Shown here one piece after another: positions 17,839 through 26,701 of a DNA stretch of 64,000 nucleotides. Both the position numbers and the translations under genes were made by a program. The stretch spans positions 310,001-374,000 of the forward strand of contig NZ_CAKKLJ010000004.1 in the NCBI RefSeq assembly GCF_918698005.1. Direction: 5' to 3'. The notes under the pieces were generated by a model that was not told where the DNA came from, made no database searches, and saw only the letters and a list, made by a program, of their open reading frames with translations. The stretch comes from Microbacterium sp. Bi121. GTDB taxonomy: Bacteria; Actinomycetota; Actinomycetes; Actinomycetales; Microbacteriaceae. Position 1 is the stretch's first letter. Each line of letters opens with the position of its first letter.

Positions 17839-17938
17839 GGTTGCCCTCCTTCCGACCCAGACTAACTGATCGAGTGACCGCCGAGCGAGGGCAAGTACGA
17901 CACAGCGCATCCACATTCGGATTTCCTAAGGTGGAGTC

Positions 17939-18574
17939 GTGCGTACTCTCACTGCTCGTCGTTCGTTCGCTCCCCTCGCTCTGGCCGCCACCCTGCTGGC
18001 CGCGTTCGTCTTCCTCTTCGCGTGGCCGCAGCCGGCCGCGGCGCACGACGCCCTCGTGGAGTCCAGCCCTGCCGAGGGTTCGACGGTCGATATCCTGCCC
18101 GGCGAGATCACCCTGACGTTCAGCGCCGCGCTCATCGGCGGTGACGGCTCCACGGAGATCGTCGTGATGGATGACGCCGGCCAGTCGGTCACGGACGGCG
18201 CCGCCGAGCTCGACGGAGCGATGGTCACGCAGCCGCTCGTCGCAGAGGCGGATGCCGGCGAGTATCACGTGCTCTGGAAGGTGGTCTCCAGCGACGGCCA
18301 CCCGACCTCCGGTGAGTTCGGGTTCTCCGTCACGACGAGCACACTCGGCTCGTCCGAGCCGTCGACTGCCCCGACCGCCGAGGAGACGGCCGCTCCGGCA
18401 CCGGATCAGACGCAGGCCGCAGAGGATCCCAACATGGAGGCGCAGGCATCGTTCTCCCCTGCCTGGCTGATCGGTGGAGCCGTCGTGCTGCTCATCGTGG
18501 TGTTCCTGCTGGTGCTTCTGCTGCGTCCTCGCAAGGCCGCCGATTCCGAATCTGACACCCCCGCAGGGCGATAG
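17939..18574 (+). CDS. CopC-domain copper-binding protein, membrane anchored
   Basis: The product has 211 residues. It has a signal peptide ending AAAHDALVESSPAEGS. Mature CopC proteins start with a His that, as here, would bind Cu(II). A CopC beta-sandwich spans about residues 36-135 (VDILPGEITLTFSAAL, EYHVLWKVVSSDGHPTSGEF). An acidic Thr/Ala/Pro-rich linker is followed by a C-terminal membrane helix (LIGGAVVLLIVVFLLVLLL) and an Arg-rich tail. There is no CopD/YcnJ partner next door. Its stop overlaps the putative -10 element of lpd. GTG at 17939 is the first in-frame start after the divergent FHA gene. Confidence 0.88.
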   Translation: MRTLTARRSFAPLALAATLLAAFVFLFAWPQPAAAHDALVESSPAEGSTVDILPGEITLTFSAALIGGDGSTEIVVMDDAGQSVTDGAAELDGAMVTQPLVAEADAGEYHVLWKVVSSDGHPTSGEFGFSVTTSTLGSSEPSTAPTAEETAAPAPDQTQAAEDPNMEAQASFSPAWLIGGAVVLLIVVFLLVLLLRPRKAADSESDTPAGR

Positions 18575-18583
18575 GCTTAAGGC

Positions 18584-19981
18584 ATGCCACACTACGACGT
18601 CGTCATCCTCGGCGCGGGCCCCGGCGGTTACGTCGCCGCAGTCCGCAGCGCACAGCTGGGCCTCTCCACCGCGATCATCGAAGAGAAGTACTGGGGAGGT
18701 GTCTGCCTCAACGTGGGCTGCATCCCCTCCAAGGCACTCCTCAAGAACGCAGAACTCGCCCACACCCTGAACCACAAGGCCGAGTTCTTCGGCATCTCGG
18801 GTGACTTCACCATCGACTTCGGCAAGGCGTTCGATCGCTCGCGCGAGGTCGCCGAGGGCCGGGTCAAGGGCATCCACTTCCTGATGAAGAAGAACAAGGT
18901 GACCGAGTACAACGGTCGTGGCACCTTCACCGGCCCGAAGGCGATCTCCGTCGCCAAGGCCGACGGATCCACCGAAGAGGTCACGTTCGACAACGTCATC
19001 ATCGCCACAGGCTCGAAGGTCCGCCTGCTGCCGGGCGTCGAGCTGAGCGACAACGTCGTGACGTTCGAAGAGCAGATCATGACCCGCGAGCTGCCCGAGT
19101 CGATCGTCATCGTCGGCGCCGGCGCCATCGGCATGGAGTTCGCGTACGTTCTCACGAACTACGGCGTGAAGGTCACGATCATCGAGTTCCTCGACCGCGC
19201 GCTTCCGAATGAGGATGCCGACGTGTCGAAGGAGATCACCAAGCAGTACAAGAACTACGGCGTCGACATCCTCACCTCCACCAAGGTCGAGAAGGTCGTC
19301 GACAACGGCTCGTCCGTCACCGTCACCTACACCGGCAAGGACGGCCAGCAGGCCTCCATCGAGGCCGGCAAGGTGCTCATGTCTGTCGGCTTCGCTCCGA
19401 ACGTCGAGGGCTACGGTCTCGACAAGACGGGTGTGAAGCTCACCGAGCGCGGCGCGATCGACATCGACGACCACATGAAGACCAACGTCGACGGCATCTA
19501 CGCGATCGGCGACGTCACGATGAAGCTGCAGCTGGCGCACGTCGCCGAGGCGCAGGGTGTCGTGGCGGCCGAGACCATCGGCGGAGCCGAGACGCAGACG
19601 CTGGGCGACTACCGGATGATGCCGCGTGCGACGTTCTGCTCGCCTCAGGTCGCCTCCTTCGGTCTCACCGAGCAGCAGGCCAAGGACGAGGGCCACGACG
19701 TCAAGGTCGTGACGTTCCCGTTCATGGCCAACGGCAAGGCGCACGGCCTCGGCGAGCCCGTCGGCTTCGTCAAGATGATCGCGGATGCTGAGCACCTCGA
19801 ACTGCTCGGCGCTCACATGATCGGACCGGACGTCTCGGAGCTGCTCCCCGAGCTCACCCTCGCGCAGAAGTGGGACCTCACCGCTCTCGAGCTGGCACGC
19901 AACGTGCACACGCACCCGACGCTGTCGGAGGCACTGCAGGAGGGCTTCCACGGCCTCGCAGGCCACATGATCAACTTCTGA
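18584..19981 (+). CDS. lpdA: Dihydrolipoyl dehydrogenase (E3)
   Basis: This 465-residue flavoprotein reoxidises the lipoyl groups of 2-oxoacid dehydrogenase complexes with NAD+. The N-terminal FAD-binding [20 protein letters not shown], the redox disulfide [13 protein letters not shown] near residues 43-48, the NAD-binding [20 protein letters not shown] near 180, and the C-terminal HTHPTLSE motif with the active-site His are all intact. A TAGGCT hexamer (18572-18577) lies before the ATG, with no ribosome site, so the message may be leaderless. A terminator follows at 20019-20055. Confidence 0.97.
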   Translation: MPHYDVVILGAGPGGYVAAVRSAQLGLSTAIIEEKYWGGVCLNVGCIPSKALLKNAELAHTLNHKAEFFGISGDFTIDFGKAFDRSREVAEGRVKGIHFLMKKNKVTEYNGRGTFTGPKAISVAKADGSTEEVTFDNVIIATGSKVRLLPGVELSDNVVTFEEQIMTRELPESIVIVGAGAIGMEFAYVLTNYGVKVTIIEFLDRALPNEDADVSKEITKQYKNYGVDILTSTKVEKVVDNGSSVTVTYTGKDGQQASIEAGKVLMSVGFAPNVEGYGLDKTGVKLTERGAIDIDDHMKTNVDGIYAIGDVTMKLQLAHVAEAQGVVAAETIGGAETQTLGDYRMMPRATFCSPQVASFGLTEQQAKDEGHDVKVVTFPFMANGKAHGLGEPVGFVKMIADAEHLELLGAHMIGPDVSELLPELTLAQKWDLTALELARNVHTHPTLSEALQEGFHGLAGHMINF

Positions 19982-20018
19982 TCTGCATCGCGCCGTCTTG
20001 CGGCGTCGAAAGAAGGAG

Positions 20019-20055
20019 AACCCGGGTTCCGAGCACGTCTCGGCCGGGTTTTTCT
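20019..20055 (+). terminator. Terminator after lpdA
   Basis: AACCCGG at 20019-20025 pairs with CCGGGTT at 20044-20050, with an inner CCGAG/CTCGG pairing. A run of T follows immediately. It lies 38 bp downstream of the dehydrogenase stop and 12 bp before the convergent glpD stop. Confidence 0.85.
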
Positions 20056-20066
20056 TCTTTCCAGGC

Positions 20067-21641
20067 TCAGGTCGAGAGGTCGTCGAGCGTTTCGGCGACC
20101 ACTTCAGCCACGACGTCGGCGGCGGCGACCCGGTCGTCGGGCACCAGACCGATGCGCGTGCGCCGATCGAGGACATCGTCCGCATCGAGCGCCCCCTCGG
20201 CACGCACCGCGAACGCGACCTCGGCGCGGATGACGTCGATCCCCTCGGCGACCCGTTCGGCGCCGCTGTGCCCGAAGCCCGCGAGGACGAATGCCGCTTC
20301 CGTGCCGTAGCGCGAGCGAAGCGTCGCGGATGAGCGACGCGCACCGGCATCCGGAACAGGCACGAGGGATCCGGGCGCTCCGACGAGCGGGAGTCGATCG
20401 GTACGGCATCCTGGATCGTCGAGGCCGGCATGCCGAAGCGCGAGGTCGACCGCATCTTTCGCCATGGCGCGGTAGGTCGTCAGTTTTCCGCCCAGGATGC
20501 CGACGGCGCCGTTCGGCGACACCTCTACGTGGTGGCGGCGGGAGATGTCGGCGGTCGATCCGCCGGCTCCCGACTCGATGAGCGGGCGGAGCCCCGCGAA
20601 GGAGCCGCGCACGTCGCTGCGCGTCAGCGGACGGTCGAGAGCCCGTGACAGCGTGGTGAGGAGGAAGTCGATCTCGTCCTCTGCCGGTGTCGGCACGTCG
20701 GGGATCTGGCCCGGCGCATCGACGTCGGTGAGGCCGACGATCACGCGTCCGAGCTGCGTCGGCAGGGCGAACACGAAGCGGCTGATCGATCCGGGCTGCG
20801 GAACGGTGAGCGCTGCGGTGGGGTTGCCGAGCGTCGCGGCATCCAGGACGATGTGCGTCCCGCGACTGGGGCGCAGGCGGATGTCGGGGTCGAGCTGCCC
20901 GGCCCACACGCCCGCCGCGTTCACGACCGCGCGGGCGCGCACGCGCAGCGATCCCCCTCCGAGCTCGTCGTGCAGGGTCGCACCGCTGCCGTCGACATCC
21001 GTCGCCCGCGTTCGCGTCAGAATCATCGCGCCGTGCGCGGCTGCCGTTCGCGCGATGGCGACGACGAGCCGCGCGTCGTCGATGAGCTGGCCGTCCGTGC
21101 CGACGATGCCGCCGCGGATGCCGTCCCGACTCAGCGCCGGGAAGATGGCGACGGCCTCACCGACGGTCGCTCGATGCGGATGAGGCAGAACCGAGCTCGG
21201 CGTGCGGGCGATGCGCCGCAGACCGTCTCCCATCCATAGGCCGATGCCGCCGACGAAGCGCTGCTTCGCCGAGACGCCATCGACGAAGGGCAGCAGCTGC
21301 GGCAGCGTGCGGATGAGGTGCGGAGCGATGCGGGTCATGAGCAGGTGGCGCTCGAGGGCGCTCTCTCGCGCGACGGCGAAGTCTCCTGACGCGAGGTAGC
21401 GGAGTCCGCCGTGGACGAGCTTCGAACTCCAACGGCTGGTGCCGAACGCGAGGTCGCGGGCTTCTGCGAGGACGACGGAGAGGCCTCGGCTCGCGGCATC
21501 CAGGGCGACGCCCACGCCGGTCACGCCGCCGCCGATCACGAGCAGGTCGACCTCGTCGGCGCTCGCGAGCGCGTCCAATTCGCGCGACCGCCGCCCGGCG
21601 TTGAGCATCGATGAGGCGCGTACGCCGGATTCGTCTGTCAT
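20067..21641 (-). CDS. glpD: Glycerol-3-phosphate dehydrogenase/oxidase
   Basis: This 524-residue FAD enzyme oxidises glycerol 3-phosphate to dihydroxyacetone phosphate at the membrane. Features are the FAD Rossmann motif VIGGGVTGVGVALDAASRG near residue 36, the family stretch SSKLVHGGLRYL, GLWMGDGL, RGTHIVLD, and the C-terminal ILGGKLTTYRAMA block. The ATG at 21641 overlaps the stop of the upstream TetR gene by four bases (ATGA). A longer in-frame extension has no homology-like sequence. The link to the AGPS-like and lipid-kinase genes opposite suggests supply of dihydroxyacetone phosphate for lipid synthesis. Confidence 0.93.
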   Translation of the reverse strand: MTDESGVRASSMLNAGRRSRELDALASADEVDLLVIGGGVTGVGVALDAASRGLSVVLAEARDLAFGTSRWSSKLVHGGLRYLASGDFAVARESALERHLLMTRIAPHLIRTLPQLLPFVDGVSAKQRFVGGIGLWMGDGLRRIARTPSSVLPHPHRATVGEAVAIFPALSRDGIRGGIVGTDGQLIDDARLVVAIARTAAAHGAMILTRTRATDVDGSGATLHDELGGGSLRVRARAVVNAAGVWAGQLDPDIRLRPSRGTHIVLDAATLGNPTAALTVPQPGSISRFVFALPTQLGRVIVGLTDVDAPGQIPDVPTPAEDEIDFLLTTLSRALDRPLTRSDVRGSFAGLRPLIESGAGGSTADISRRHHVEVSPNGAVGILGGKLTTYRAMAKDAVDLALRHAGLDDPGCRTDRLPLVGAPGSLVPVPDAGARRSSATLRSRYGTEAAFVLAGFGHSGAERVAEGIDVIRAEVAFAVRAEGALDADDVLDRRTRIGLVPDDRVAAADVVAEVVAETLDDLST

Positions 21642-22249
21642 GGCCGCAGGTATCCGTCCACCGCTCGGGAGAGTTCGGTATGCCATTCCTCGATGCCGAT
21701 CAGCGACGAGACGGCGTTGTACGAGAGGACAGCTGACTGCACGATGAGCAGCAGCATGACGGACATGTCGCTCCGATCGCCCGCGCGCACCGTTCCGCCG
21801 TTCTGCGCGTGGGCGATGGCGTCGGCCAGCCACCGGAGCATCGCGCGCTGGCTGGATCCGACGCGCTCCAGGCTGTACTGCGTGAACGCGTCCGGTTCGC
21901 TGGCGAGCAGGCGTCCGAACACGGGATCTTCTCGGAACAGGTCGGCGAACCGGAGCGTCTCGCTGACGAGCCGCTCGCGGGTGCTCACCTCGGGTTCGAG
22001 CCGGCGGATGACCGTCATCGTCTGGCGCAGCAGTGCCGCGCGGACCACCTCGTCAGCGCTCGCCCAGCGTCGATAGATCGTCGGGCGGCTGACACGCGCC
22101 TCACGGGCGAGCTCGGCGATCGTCAGGCGCGCGGTGCCGCGTGAGGCGATGAGATCGGAGGCTCGTTCGAGGATGTGCGCGTCGGCGTCATCCCAGGACG
22201 GCAGCTCCGCCTCGATGGGGAGAATCGGGATCGCTTGACGCTTTTCCAT
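21638..22249 (-). CDS. TetR/AcrR-family regulator
   Basis: This 203-residue repressor-type protein has an N-terminal helix-turn-helix (LIASRGTARLTIAELAREARVSRPTIYRRWASADEVV, residues 32-68) and a hydrophobic C-terminal ligand-binding domain. It is transcribed with glpD (four-base overlap) and is divergent from the AGPS-like gene with only 20 bp between the start codons. A TGTGTCACA palindrome in that gap is the natural candidate operator for both directions. The ligand is unknown; an acyl or alkyl lipid precursor is a plausible guess from context. Confidence 0.9.
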   Translation of the reverse strand: MEKRQAIPILPIEAELPSWDDADAHILERASDLIASRGTARLTIAELAREARVSRPTIYRRWASADEVVRAALLRQTMTVIRRLEPEVSTRERLVSETLRFADLFREDPVFGRLLASEPDAFTQYSLERVGSSQRAMLRWLADAIAHAQNGGTVRAGDRSDMSVMLLLIVQSAVLSYNAVSSLIGIEEWHTELSRAVDGYLRP

Positions 22250-22251
22250 AA

Positions 22252-22260
22252 TGTGTCACA
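22252..22260. promoter_or_regulatory. Candidate TetR operator in the divergent gap
   Basis: TGTGTCACA is a 4-1-4 palindrome in the 20-bp space between the TetR start codon and the AGPS-like start codon. A related TGTAAC half-site follows at 22262-22267. Binding here would block both start regions. The palindrome is seen; the binding is inferred. Confidence 0.4.
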
Positions 22261-22269
22261 CTGTAACCC

Positions 22270-23895
22270 ATGACGACGGAGACCTCACCTGCTGCAACGA
22301 TGCGCTGGAACGGCTGGGGCGACCCTGCGCTCGCAAAGGATCTGCCTCTTGCGGTGAGAGCACTGCTGCCGACTGTGCTCGGCCGGGTGCAGCGTCCAGA
22401 GCCCGCGGTCGCCCTGTCAGACGTTCACGTCGCCGCATCCGCGCTCACGGACGAAGATCGCGCGGACCTCGCCGCGATCGTCGGCGACCCGCAGGTCACC
22501 ACCGATGACGAATCGCGGATCCGGCATGCCGGGGGGCGGTCCACGATCGACCTCGTCCGCAAGCGGTCTGCGGACCAGGACGCTCCGGATGCCGTGGTCT
22601 CCCCCGCCGATCACGGGGAAGTTCTCGCGGTCCTCGGCTGGGCTGCTGAACACAGTGTCGCGGTCGTGCCATTCGGCGGCGGCACGAGCGTCGTCGGAGC
22701 GCTGGATCCTGAACGCGACGGTCATCGGGCCGTGATCGCACTCGACCTGCGCCGGCTCACCGGCATGCTCCACCTGGATGAGGTGAGCGGCGAGGCCCAG
22801 TTCCTCGCCGGTACGACCGGCCCCGAGGCCGAGCGCCTGCTGGCGGAGCGCGGGTTCGAGCTTGGGCACTACCCGCAGAGCTTTCTGTACGCGACCCTGG
22901 GCGGATTCGCGGCGGCGCGATCGTCCGGTCAGAACTCGGCGGGCAACGGCCGCTTCGACGCGATGGTCACAGCACTGCGCGTGGCGACGCCGACAGGCGA
23001 GGTCGCTCTGGGCGGGGCCCCAGGCACGGCGGCGGGGCCGGATCTTCTGCGCGTCTTCCTGGGCGCGGAGGGCATCCTCGGCGTCATAACCGAGTTGCGC
23101 CTGCGCGTGCACCGACTGCCCGTGACACGCATCTACGAAGGGTGGTCGTTCCCCGACTTCGCGACAGGAGTCGATGCCCTTCGCCGTGTCGCCCAGCTCG
23201 GCAGCGGCCCGACCGTGATCCGTCTCTCTGACGAGGCCGAGACCGGGATCGGACTCGCGCAGCACGGCAAGATCGGCAAGGCACTGTCGAAGGGATGCAG
23301 CGCCGTCACGGTCTTCGAGGGCGAGCCTGAGGTCGCAGCCGCGCGTCATGCACTCACTGCGAAGGTCCTCACGGCCGCCGGAGGGCGTTCGACCGGCGCG
23401 GGGCCCGCCGAGGACTGGGCGAAGGGCCGGTTCGGGGCGCCGTATCTGCGTGACGCGATGCTCGATCACGGAGTCTTCTGCGAGACGCTCGAGACCGCGG
23501 CTGTCTGGTCGGACATCGCTCAGTTGAAGGCTGTGATCACCGAAACGCTGCGCGCTGGATTCGCAGAGCAAGACGCCAAGTCGCTCGTGATGTGCCACAT
23601 CTCGCACGTCTACCCGACGGGCGCCGCGCTCTACTTCACGATCATCGGCAACCTGCGAGGCTCCGGCGAAGAGGTTCTCGAACAGTGGGATGCGATCAAG
23701 TCGCGCGTGAACGACGTGATCCTCCGCAGCGGCGGCACGATCAGCCATCACCACGGCGTCGGTCGTGATCATGCTCCCTGGTTGGCGAAGGAGATCGGCG
23801 ACGGTGGCATGCGGATCCTGCGCGCGCTGAAGAGCGAACTCGATCCCGCCGGAGTCATGAACCCCGGCGCGCTCATCGCGTCTCGGGAGGGCTGA
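22270..23895 (+). CDS. FAD-binding oxidase, alkyldihydroxyacetonephosphate synthase-like
   Basis: This 541-residue VAO/PCMH-type flavoprotein has a MRWNGWGD N-terminus, an FAD-binding block with VVPFGGGTSVVGAL near residue 137, and a C-terminal region with SHVYPTGAALYFTI and SHHHGVGRDHAPWL. The His-rich SHHHGVG motif is characteristic of AGPS, which swaps the acyl chain of acyl-dihydroxyacetone phosphate for a fatty alcohol in ether-lipid synthesis. Bacterial relatives also include glycolate or lactate oxidases, so the exact substrate is open. The gene is one base from the next gene, a lipid kinase, and diverges from tetR-glpD. Confidence 0.85.
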   Translation: MTTETSPAATMRWNGWGDPALAKDLPLAVRALLPTVLGRVQRPEPAVALSDVHVAASALTDEDRADLAAIVGDPQVTTDDESRIRHAGGRSTIDLVRKRSADQDAPDAVVSPADHGEVLAVLGWAAEHSVAVVPFGGGTSVVGALDPERDGHRAVIALDLRRLTGMLHLDEVSGEAQFLAGTTGPEAERLLAERGFELGHYPQSFLYATLGGFAAARSSGQNSAGNGRFDAMVTALRVATPTGEVALGGAPGTAAGPDLLRVFLGAEGILGVITELRLRVHRLPVTRIYEGWSFPDFATGVDALRRVAQLGSGPTVIRLSDEAETGIGLAQHGKIGKALSKGCSAVTVFEGEPEVAAARHALTAKVLTAAGGRSTGAGPAEDWAKGRFGAPYLRDAMLDHGVFCETLETAAVWSDIAQLKAVITETLRAGFAEQDAKSLVMCHISHVYPTGAALYFTIIGNLRGSGEEVLEQWDAIKSRVNDVILRSGGTISHHHGVGRDHAPWLAKEIGDGGMRILRALKSELDPAGVMNPGALIASREG

Positions 23896-23896
23896 C

Positions 23897-24796
23897 GTGT
23901 CGAACGTCCACGTCCTCGTGAATCCGGAGGCCGGGCGCGGACGCGGTTCTTCGCGAGCGGATGCGGCGATCGCCCACCTGCGCCAGCGTGGTGTGGATCC
24001 GGTTGTGCTCGCCGGCTCATCCCCTGAGGAATCGCGACGGTTGGTCGCCGAGTCGGTCGCAGCCGGGCCAGATGCTCTCGTGATCGTCGGCGGCGACGGA
24101 ACGCTGTCGAGCGTCGTCGACGTTCTCGTCGGATCCGGCATCCCGATCGTCCTGGTCCCGGCCGGCACCGGTAACGATCTCGCCCGATCGCTCGGCATCC
24201 CATACGGCTCGGATGAGACGGCTGCGCTCGCGGCGGAGGCCGCGGTCGACGGCATCCCGCGGGCACTCGATGTCGGCGAGGCGAGATGCCCGGACGGCTC
24301 GACGCACTTCCTCACCATCGCGGCGCTGGGCTTCGATGCGAAGGTCAGCGAGCGCACGAACCGACTGCGCTGGCCGCGCGGCGGCGCGCGCTACTACCTC
24401 GCGCTGCTGATCGAGCTGGTTCGGCTGGCGCCGATGCGCTTCGCCGTGCGCGTGGACGGCGTGGATGCCCCGGTCGCGGATGGCACGCTGATCGCCGTCG
24501 GCAACACGAGCAGCTATGGCGGGGGGATGCCGGTCTGCCCGAGTGCGGACCCATATGACGGCCTGCTCGATGTCACGCATGTTCCCCCGATCGGGCGGCT
24601 CCGACTGTTGCGGCTGTTCCCGCGCCTCCTGAAGGGCACGCATGTGCAGTTGCCGCAGGTCACGACGATGCGCGGCCGAGAGATCGAGGTGTCCGCTCCC
24701 GGGCTTGTCGTCTACGCCGACGGCGAGCGCCTCGGCAGTGAAAGCGTGAGCATCCGGGTGGTTCCTGGAGCGCTCGGTATTCTGCTACCGCGGTGA
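23897..24796 (+). CDS. Diacylglycerol/lipid kinase family protein
   Basis: This 299-residue DagK/YegS-type kinase has the family's VNPEAGRGRG start, the VIVGGDGTLSSVVDVL catalytic GGDGT motif at about residues 61-76, and GTGNDLARSLGIP nearby. The C-terminal half carries the SYGGGMPVCPSADPYDGLLDV metal-site block. Such enzymes phosphorylate diacylglycerol or related lipids with ATP. It starts at GTG one base after the stop of the AGPS-like gene, so cotranscription is nearly certain. Together with glpD and tetR this forms a glycerolipid module. Confidence 0.92.
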   Translation: MSNVHVLVNPEAGRGRGSSRADAAIAHLRQRGVDPVVLAGSSPEESRRLVAESVAAGPDALVIVGGDGTLSSVVDVLVGSGIPIVLVPAGTGNDLARSLGIPYGSDETAALAAEAAVDGIPRALDVGEARCPDGSTHFLTIAALGFDAKVSERTNRLRWPRGGARYYLALLIELVRLAPMRFAVRVDGVDAPVADGTLIAVGNTSSYGGGMPVCPSADPYDGLLDVTHVPPIGRLRLLRLFPRLLKGTHVQLPQVTTMRGREIEVSAPGLVVYADGERLGSESVSIRVVPGALGILLPR

Positions 24797-24866
24797 GGGT
24801 GCGCCGCTGAGACCGCTCGCGCAGAGTCCACCTGTGTGCCGGTGGGTTGCGCCTGCCCGCATGCGC

Positions 24867-25532
24867 TCAGAATCGAGCGGAGAAGCCCCCATCAGCGTTG
24901 ATCAGTTGGCCGCTGATCCAGCGTCCTTCATCCGACAGAAGGAATGAGGTCACAGCTGCGATGTCTTTCGGCGTCCCCGCTCGGCCGAGTGGATGATGGG
25001 ACGTCAGGGTCGTGCGCGTCTCATCATCCATCCAGCCGGTGTCGATCGGTCCAGGATTGACGACGTTCGCGGATATCGACTGCGGGCCGAGTTCGCGAGC
25101 GGATGAAATGACGATCCGGTCGAGTGCACCCTTGGATGCTCCGTACGCGAGGTTCCCAGTCGTATGGTCGCTCGTGAACGCGACGATCGCGCCGCCGGCT
25201 GAATCGACCTGGCGTGCAAAAGCGGCGATCAGCAACAGGGATGCGCGAGCGTTCACTGCCATGTGCTGGTCGAACTCCTCGGCAGTCGTGCTCAGAACGC
25301 CCGACTCCACGTCGTGTGCGTGGCTGAGCACGAGGGCCGAGATGGTTCCGCGCTCGCGGGAGACGCGGTCGATCAGCGCGGCGGGCGCCGTGGTCGCGGA
25401 AAGATCGCATGGGTAGTCGCCGGCCGCTAGATCGCTGGTCACGACGTCCCACCCGTCGGCTTCCAGCCTGGCGACGACGCCGGCGGCGATGCTGTTCGCG
25501 CGGGCTGCTCCGGTGATGAGTACGAGGGGCAT
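24867..25532 (-). CDS. Short-chain dehydrogenase/reductase
   Basis: This 221-residue Rossmann-fold oxidoreductase has an atypical N-terminal glycine region (LVLITGAARANSIAAGV) in place of TGxxxGIG. The YGASK catalytic Tyr/Lys pair is present, preceded by FTSDHTTGN with the Ser, and NVVNPGPIDTGWM follows. The C-terminal GRWISGQLINADGGFS is typical of classical SDRs. The substrate is unknown. The gene follows the FAD monooxygenase on the same strand, separated by 59 bp that contain a repeat, so it may or may not belong to the polyketide operon. The ATG at 25532 fits the family start. Confidence 0.88.
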   Translation of the reverse strand: MPLVLITGAARANSIAAGVVARLEADGWDVVTSDLAAGDYPCDLSATTAPAALIDRVSRERGTISALVLSHAHDVESGVLSTTAEEFDQHMAVNARASLLLIAAFARQVDSAGGAIVAFTSDHTTGNLAYGASKGALDRIVISSARELGPQSISANVVNPGPIDTGWMDDETRTTLTSHHPLGRAGTPKDIAAVTSFLLSDEGRWISGQLINADGGFSARF

Positions 25533-25570
25533 GAGTCGACGATATGCGACACACGCTGCTTGCCGCCTCC

Positions 25571-25584
25571 GCTCAACGACCCGC
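25571..25584 (+). repeat. Copy of a dispersed GCTCAACGACCCGC repeat
   Basis: GCTCAACGACCCGC lies in the 59-bp gap between the FAD monooxygenase and the SDR. It matches the core of the direct repeats at 61752-61821, about 36 kb away, and both occurrences are intergenic. It may be part of a dispersed intergenic repeat family. Confidence 0.45.
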
Positions 25585-25591
25585 GAAGGGC

Positions 25592-26701
25592 TCACGTCCC
25601 TCGCATCGTGATCATGTCGGCCGTTCGGCCGCGCAGGGGCGCCGTGCCCAGCATCCGGATCACCGCATTGCGACCGTGCAGGACGGGCCCGCGAACCGGG
25701 CGCCCCATCGTCATGTAGAAGTACGAGCGGCGCTGAGCACGGGCGGCCGCGCGAAGAGCGCGTCGCTCGTAGTCGGAGAAGTCCGGCAGCTCCACGCGCA
25801 AAGCGCGTTCTATCGCTGCGGCCAGGTCGACCGCGGCCGCCCAGCCGAGGTTCATCCCCTGCCCGCCGATCGGGCTCGTCTCATGCGCAGCATCCCCGAC
25901 GAGAACGACCCGACCGTCGATCAACCGCGAGGCCTGATGCTGCCGAGCTTGAAAGATCGTCGGTCGGGTCTCGGATGCGAGGTCCAGATGGATGCCGGTG
26001 CGCGCACGAATCGCACGCATGAAGGACTCCGCATCGCCGAGGGCGTGCTCAGGATCAGCTGCGACCCAGCGTCGCATTCCCTCAGGGAGAGGGAACGATT
26101 CGACCAGTCCCCCTGCTTCGCAATACAGCTGGGCGCGCCGGCCGCGGTCGACGTCCTGGATATCTGCCATCGCGTACCACCCCGCACCGCGCCGAGAACT
26201 CCATGCGATGCCGAGTTCCTGGCGGATGCCACTTCGCACACCGTCAGCCGCTACGACGACGGACGCCGTGACATCGTTGGACTGCGCGAGCGTCAAGCGA
26301 ACGACTGTCCCCTCGTTCCGCACCCCGGCCACAGCACGCCCGAGCTGCAGCGCATCAGCAGACAGCTCTGACAGCCGGCCGCGGAGCAGCTCGCCCGTTC
26401 GGTGCTGCGGCAGGATCAGCACCCGCTGGCGTTCGCTGAACGAAAGCGATGCCAGCACACGCCCAGCGCAGACGACCTCGCCGCCCTCCAGCACCAGCGC
26501 CTCGCCGCGCGCCTCATCACCGATGCCGGCAGCATCCAGCGCCACCTGCCCTGGCGGATGGATGCCGATCGCACGAGACCGCTCGTCCGCACCATCCCGC
26601 GCTTCGAACACCGCGACGTCGATGCCACGCTGCGCGAGCAGACACGCCAGCAGCAGCCCGACCGGGCCCGCGCCGACGATCGCGACGTCATGGTCGGGCA
26701 T
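25592..26701 (-). CDS. FAD-dependent monooxygenase (aromatic hydroxylase type)
   Basis: This 369-residue PHBH-fold flavoprotein has a VAIVGAGPVGLLLACLLAQRG Rossmann motif, a DGVRSGIRQ segment (DG motif), and GDAAHETSPIGGQGMNLG, the FAD ribityl-binding motif. It probably hydroxylates an aromatic product using NAD(P)H and O2. It overlaps the methyltransferase gene by 14 bases. This puts it in an operon with the type III polyketide synthase. The arrangement matches the SrsA-SrsB-SrsC phenolic-lipid genes of Streptomyces griseus, where the FAD enzyme hydroxylates the ring. The ATG at 26701 starts the Rossmann fold. Confidence 0.88.
   Translation of the reverse strand: MPDHDVAIVGAGPVGLLLACLLAQRGIDVAVFEARDGADERSRAIGIHPPGQVALDAAGIGDEARGEALVLEGGEVVCAGRVLASLSFSERQRVLILPQHRTGELLRGRLSELSADALQLGRAVAGVRNEGTVVRLTLAQSNDVTASVVVAADGVRSGIRQELGIAWSSRRGAGWYAMADIQDVDRGRRAQLYCEAGGLVESFPLPEGMRRWVAADPEHALGDAESFMRAIRARTGIHLDLASETRPTIFQARQHQASRLIDGRVVLVGDAAHETSPIGGQGMNLGWAAAVDLAAAIERALRVELPDFSDYERRALRAAARAQRRSYFYMTMGRPVRGPVLHGRNAVIRMLGTAPLRGRTADMITMRGT

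Noticed and set aside
17705..20455. A 916-residue minus-strand reading across CopC and lpdA
   Set aside because: Overlaps two solid genes on the other strand and has no domain.
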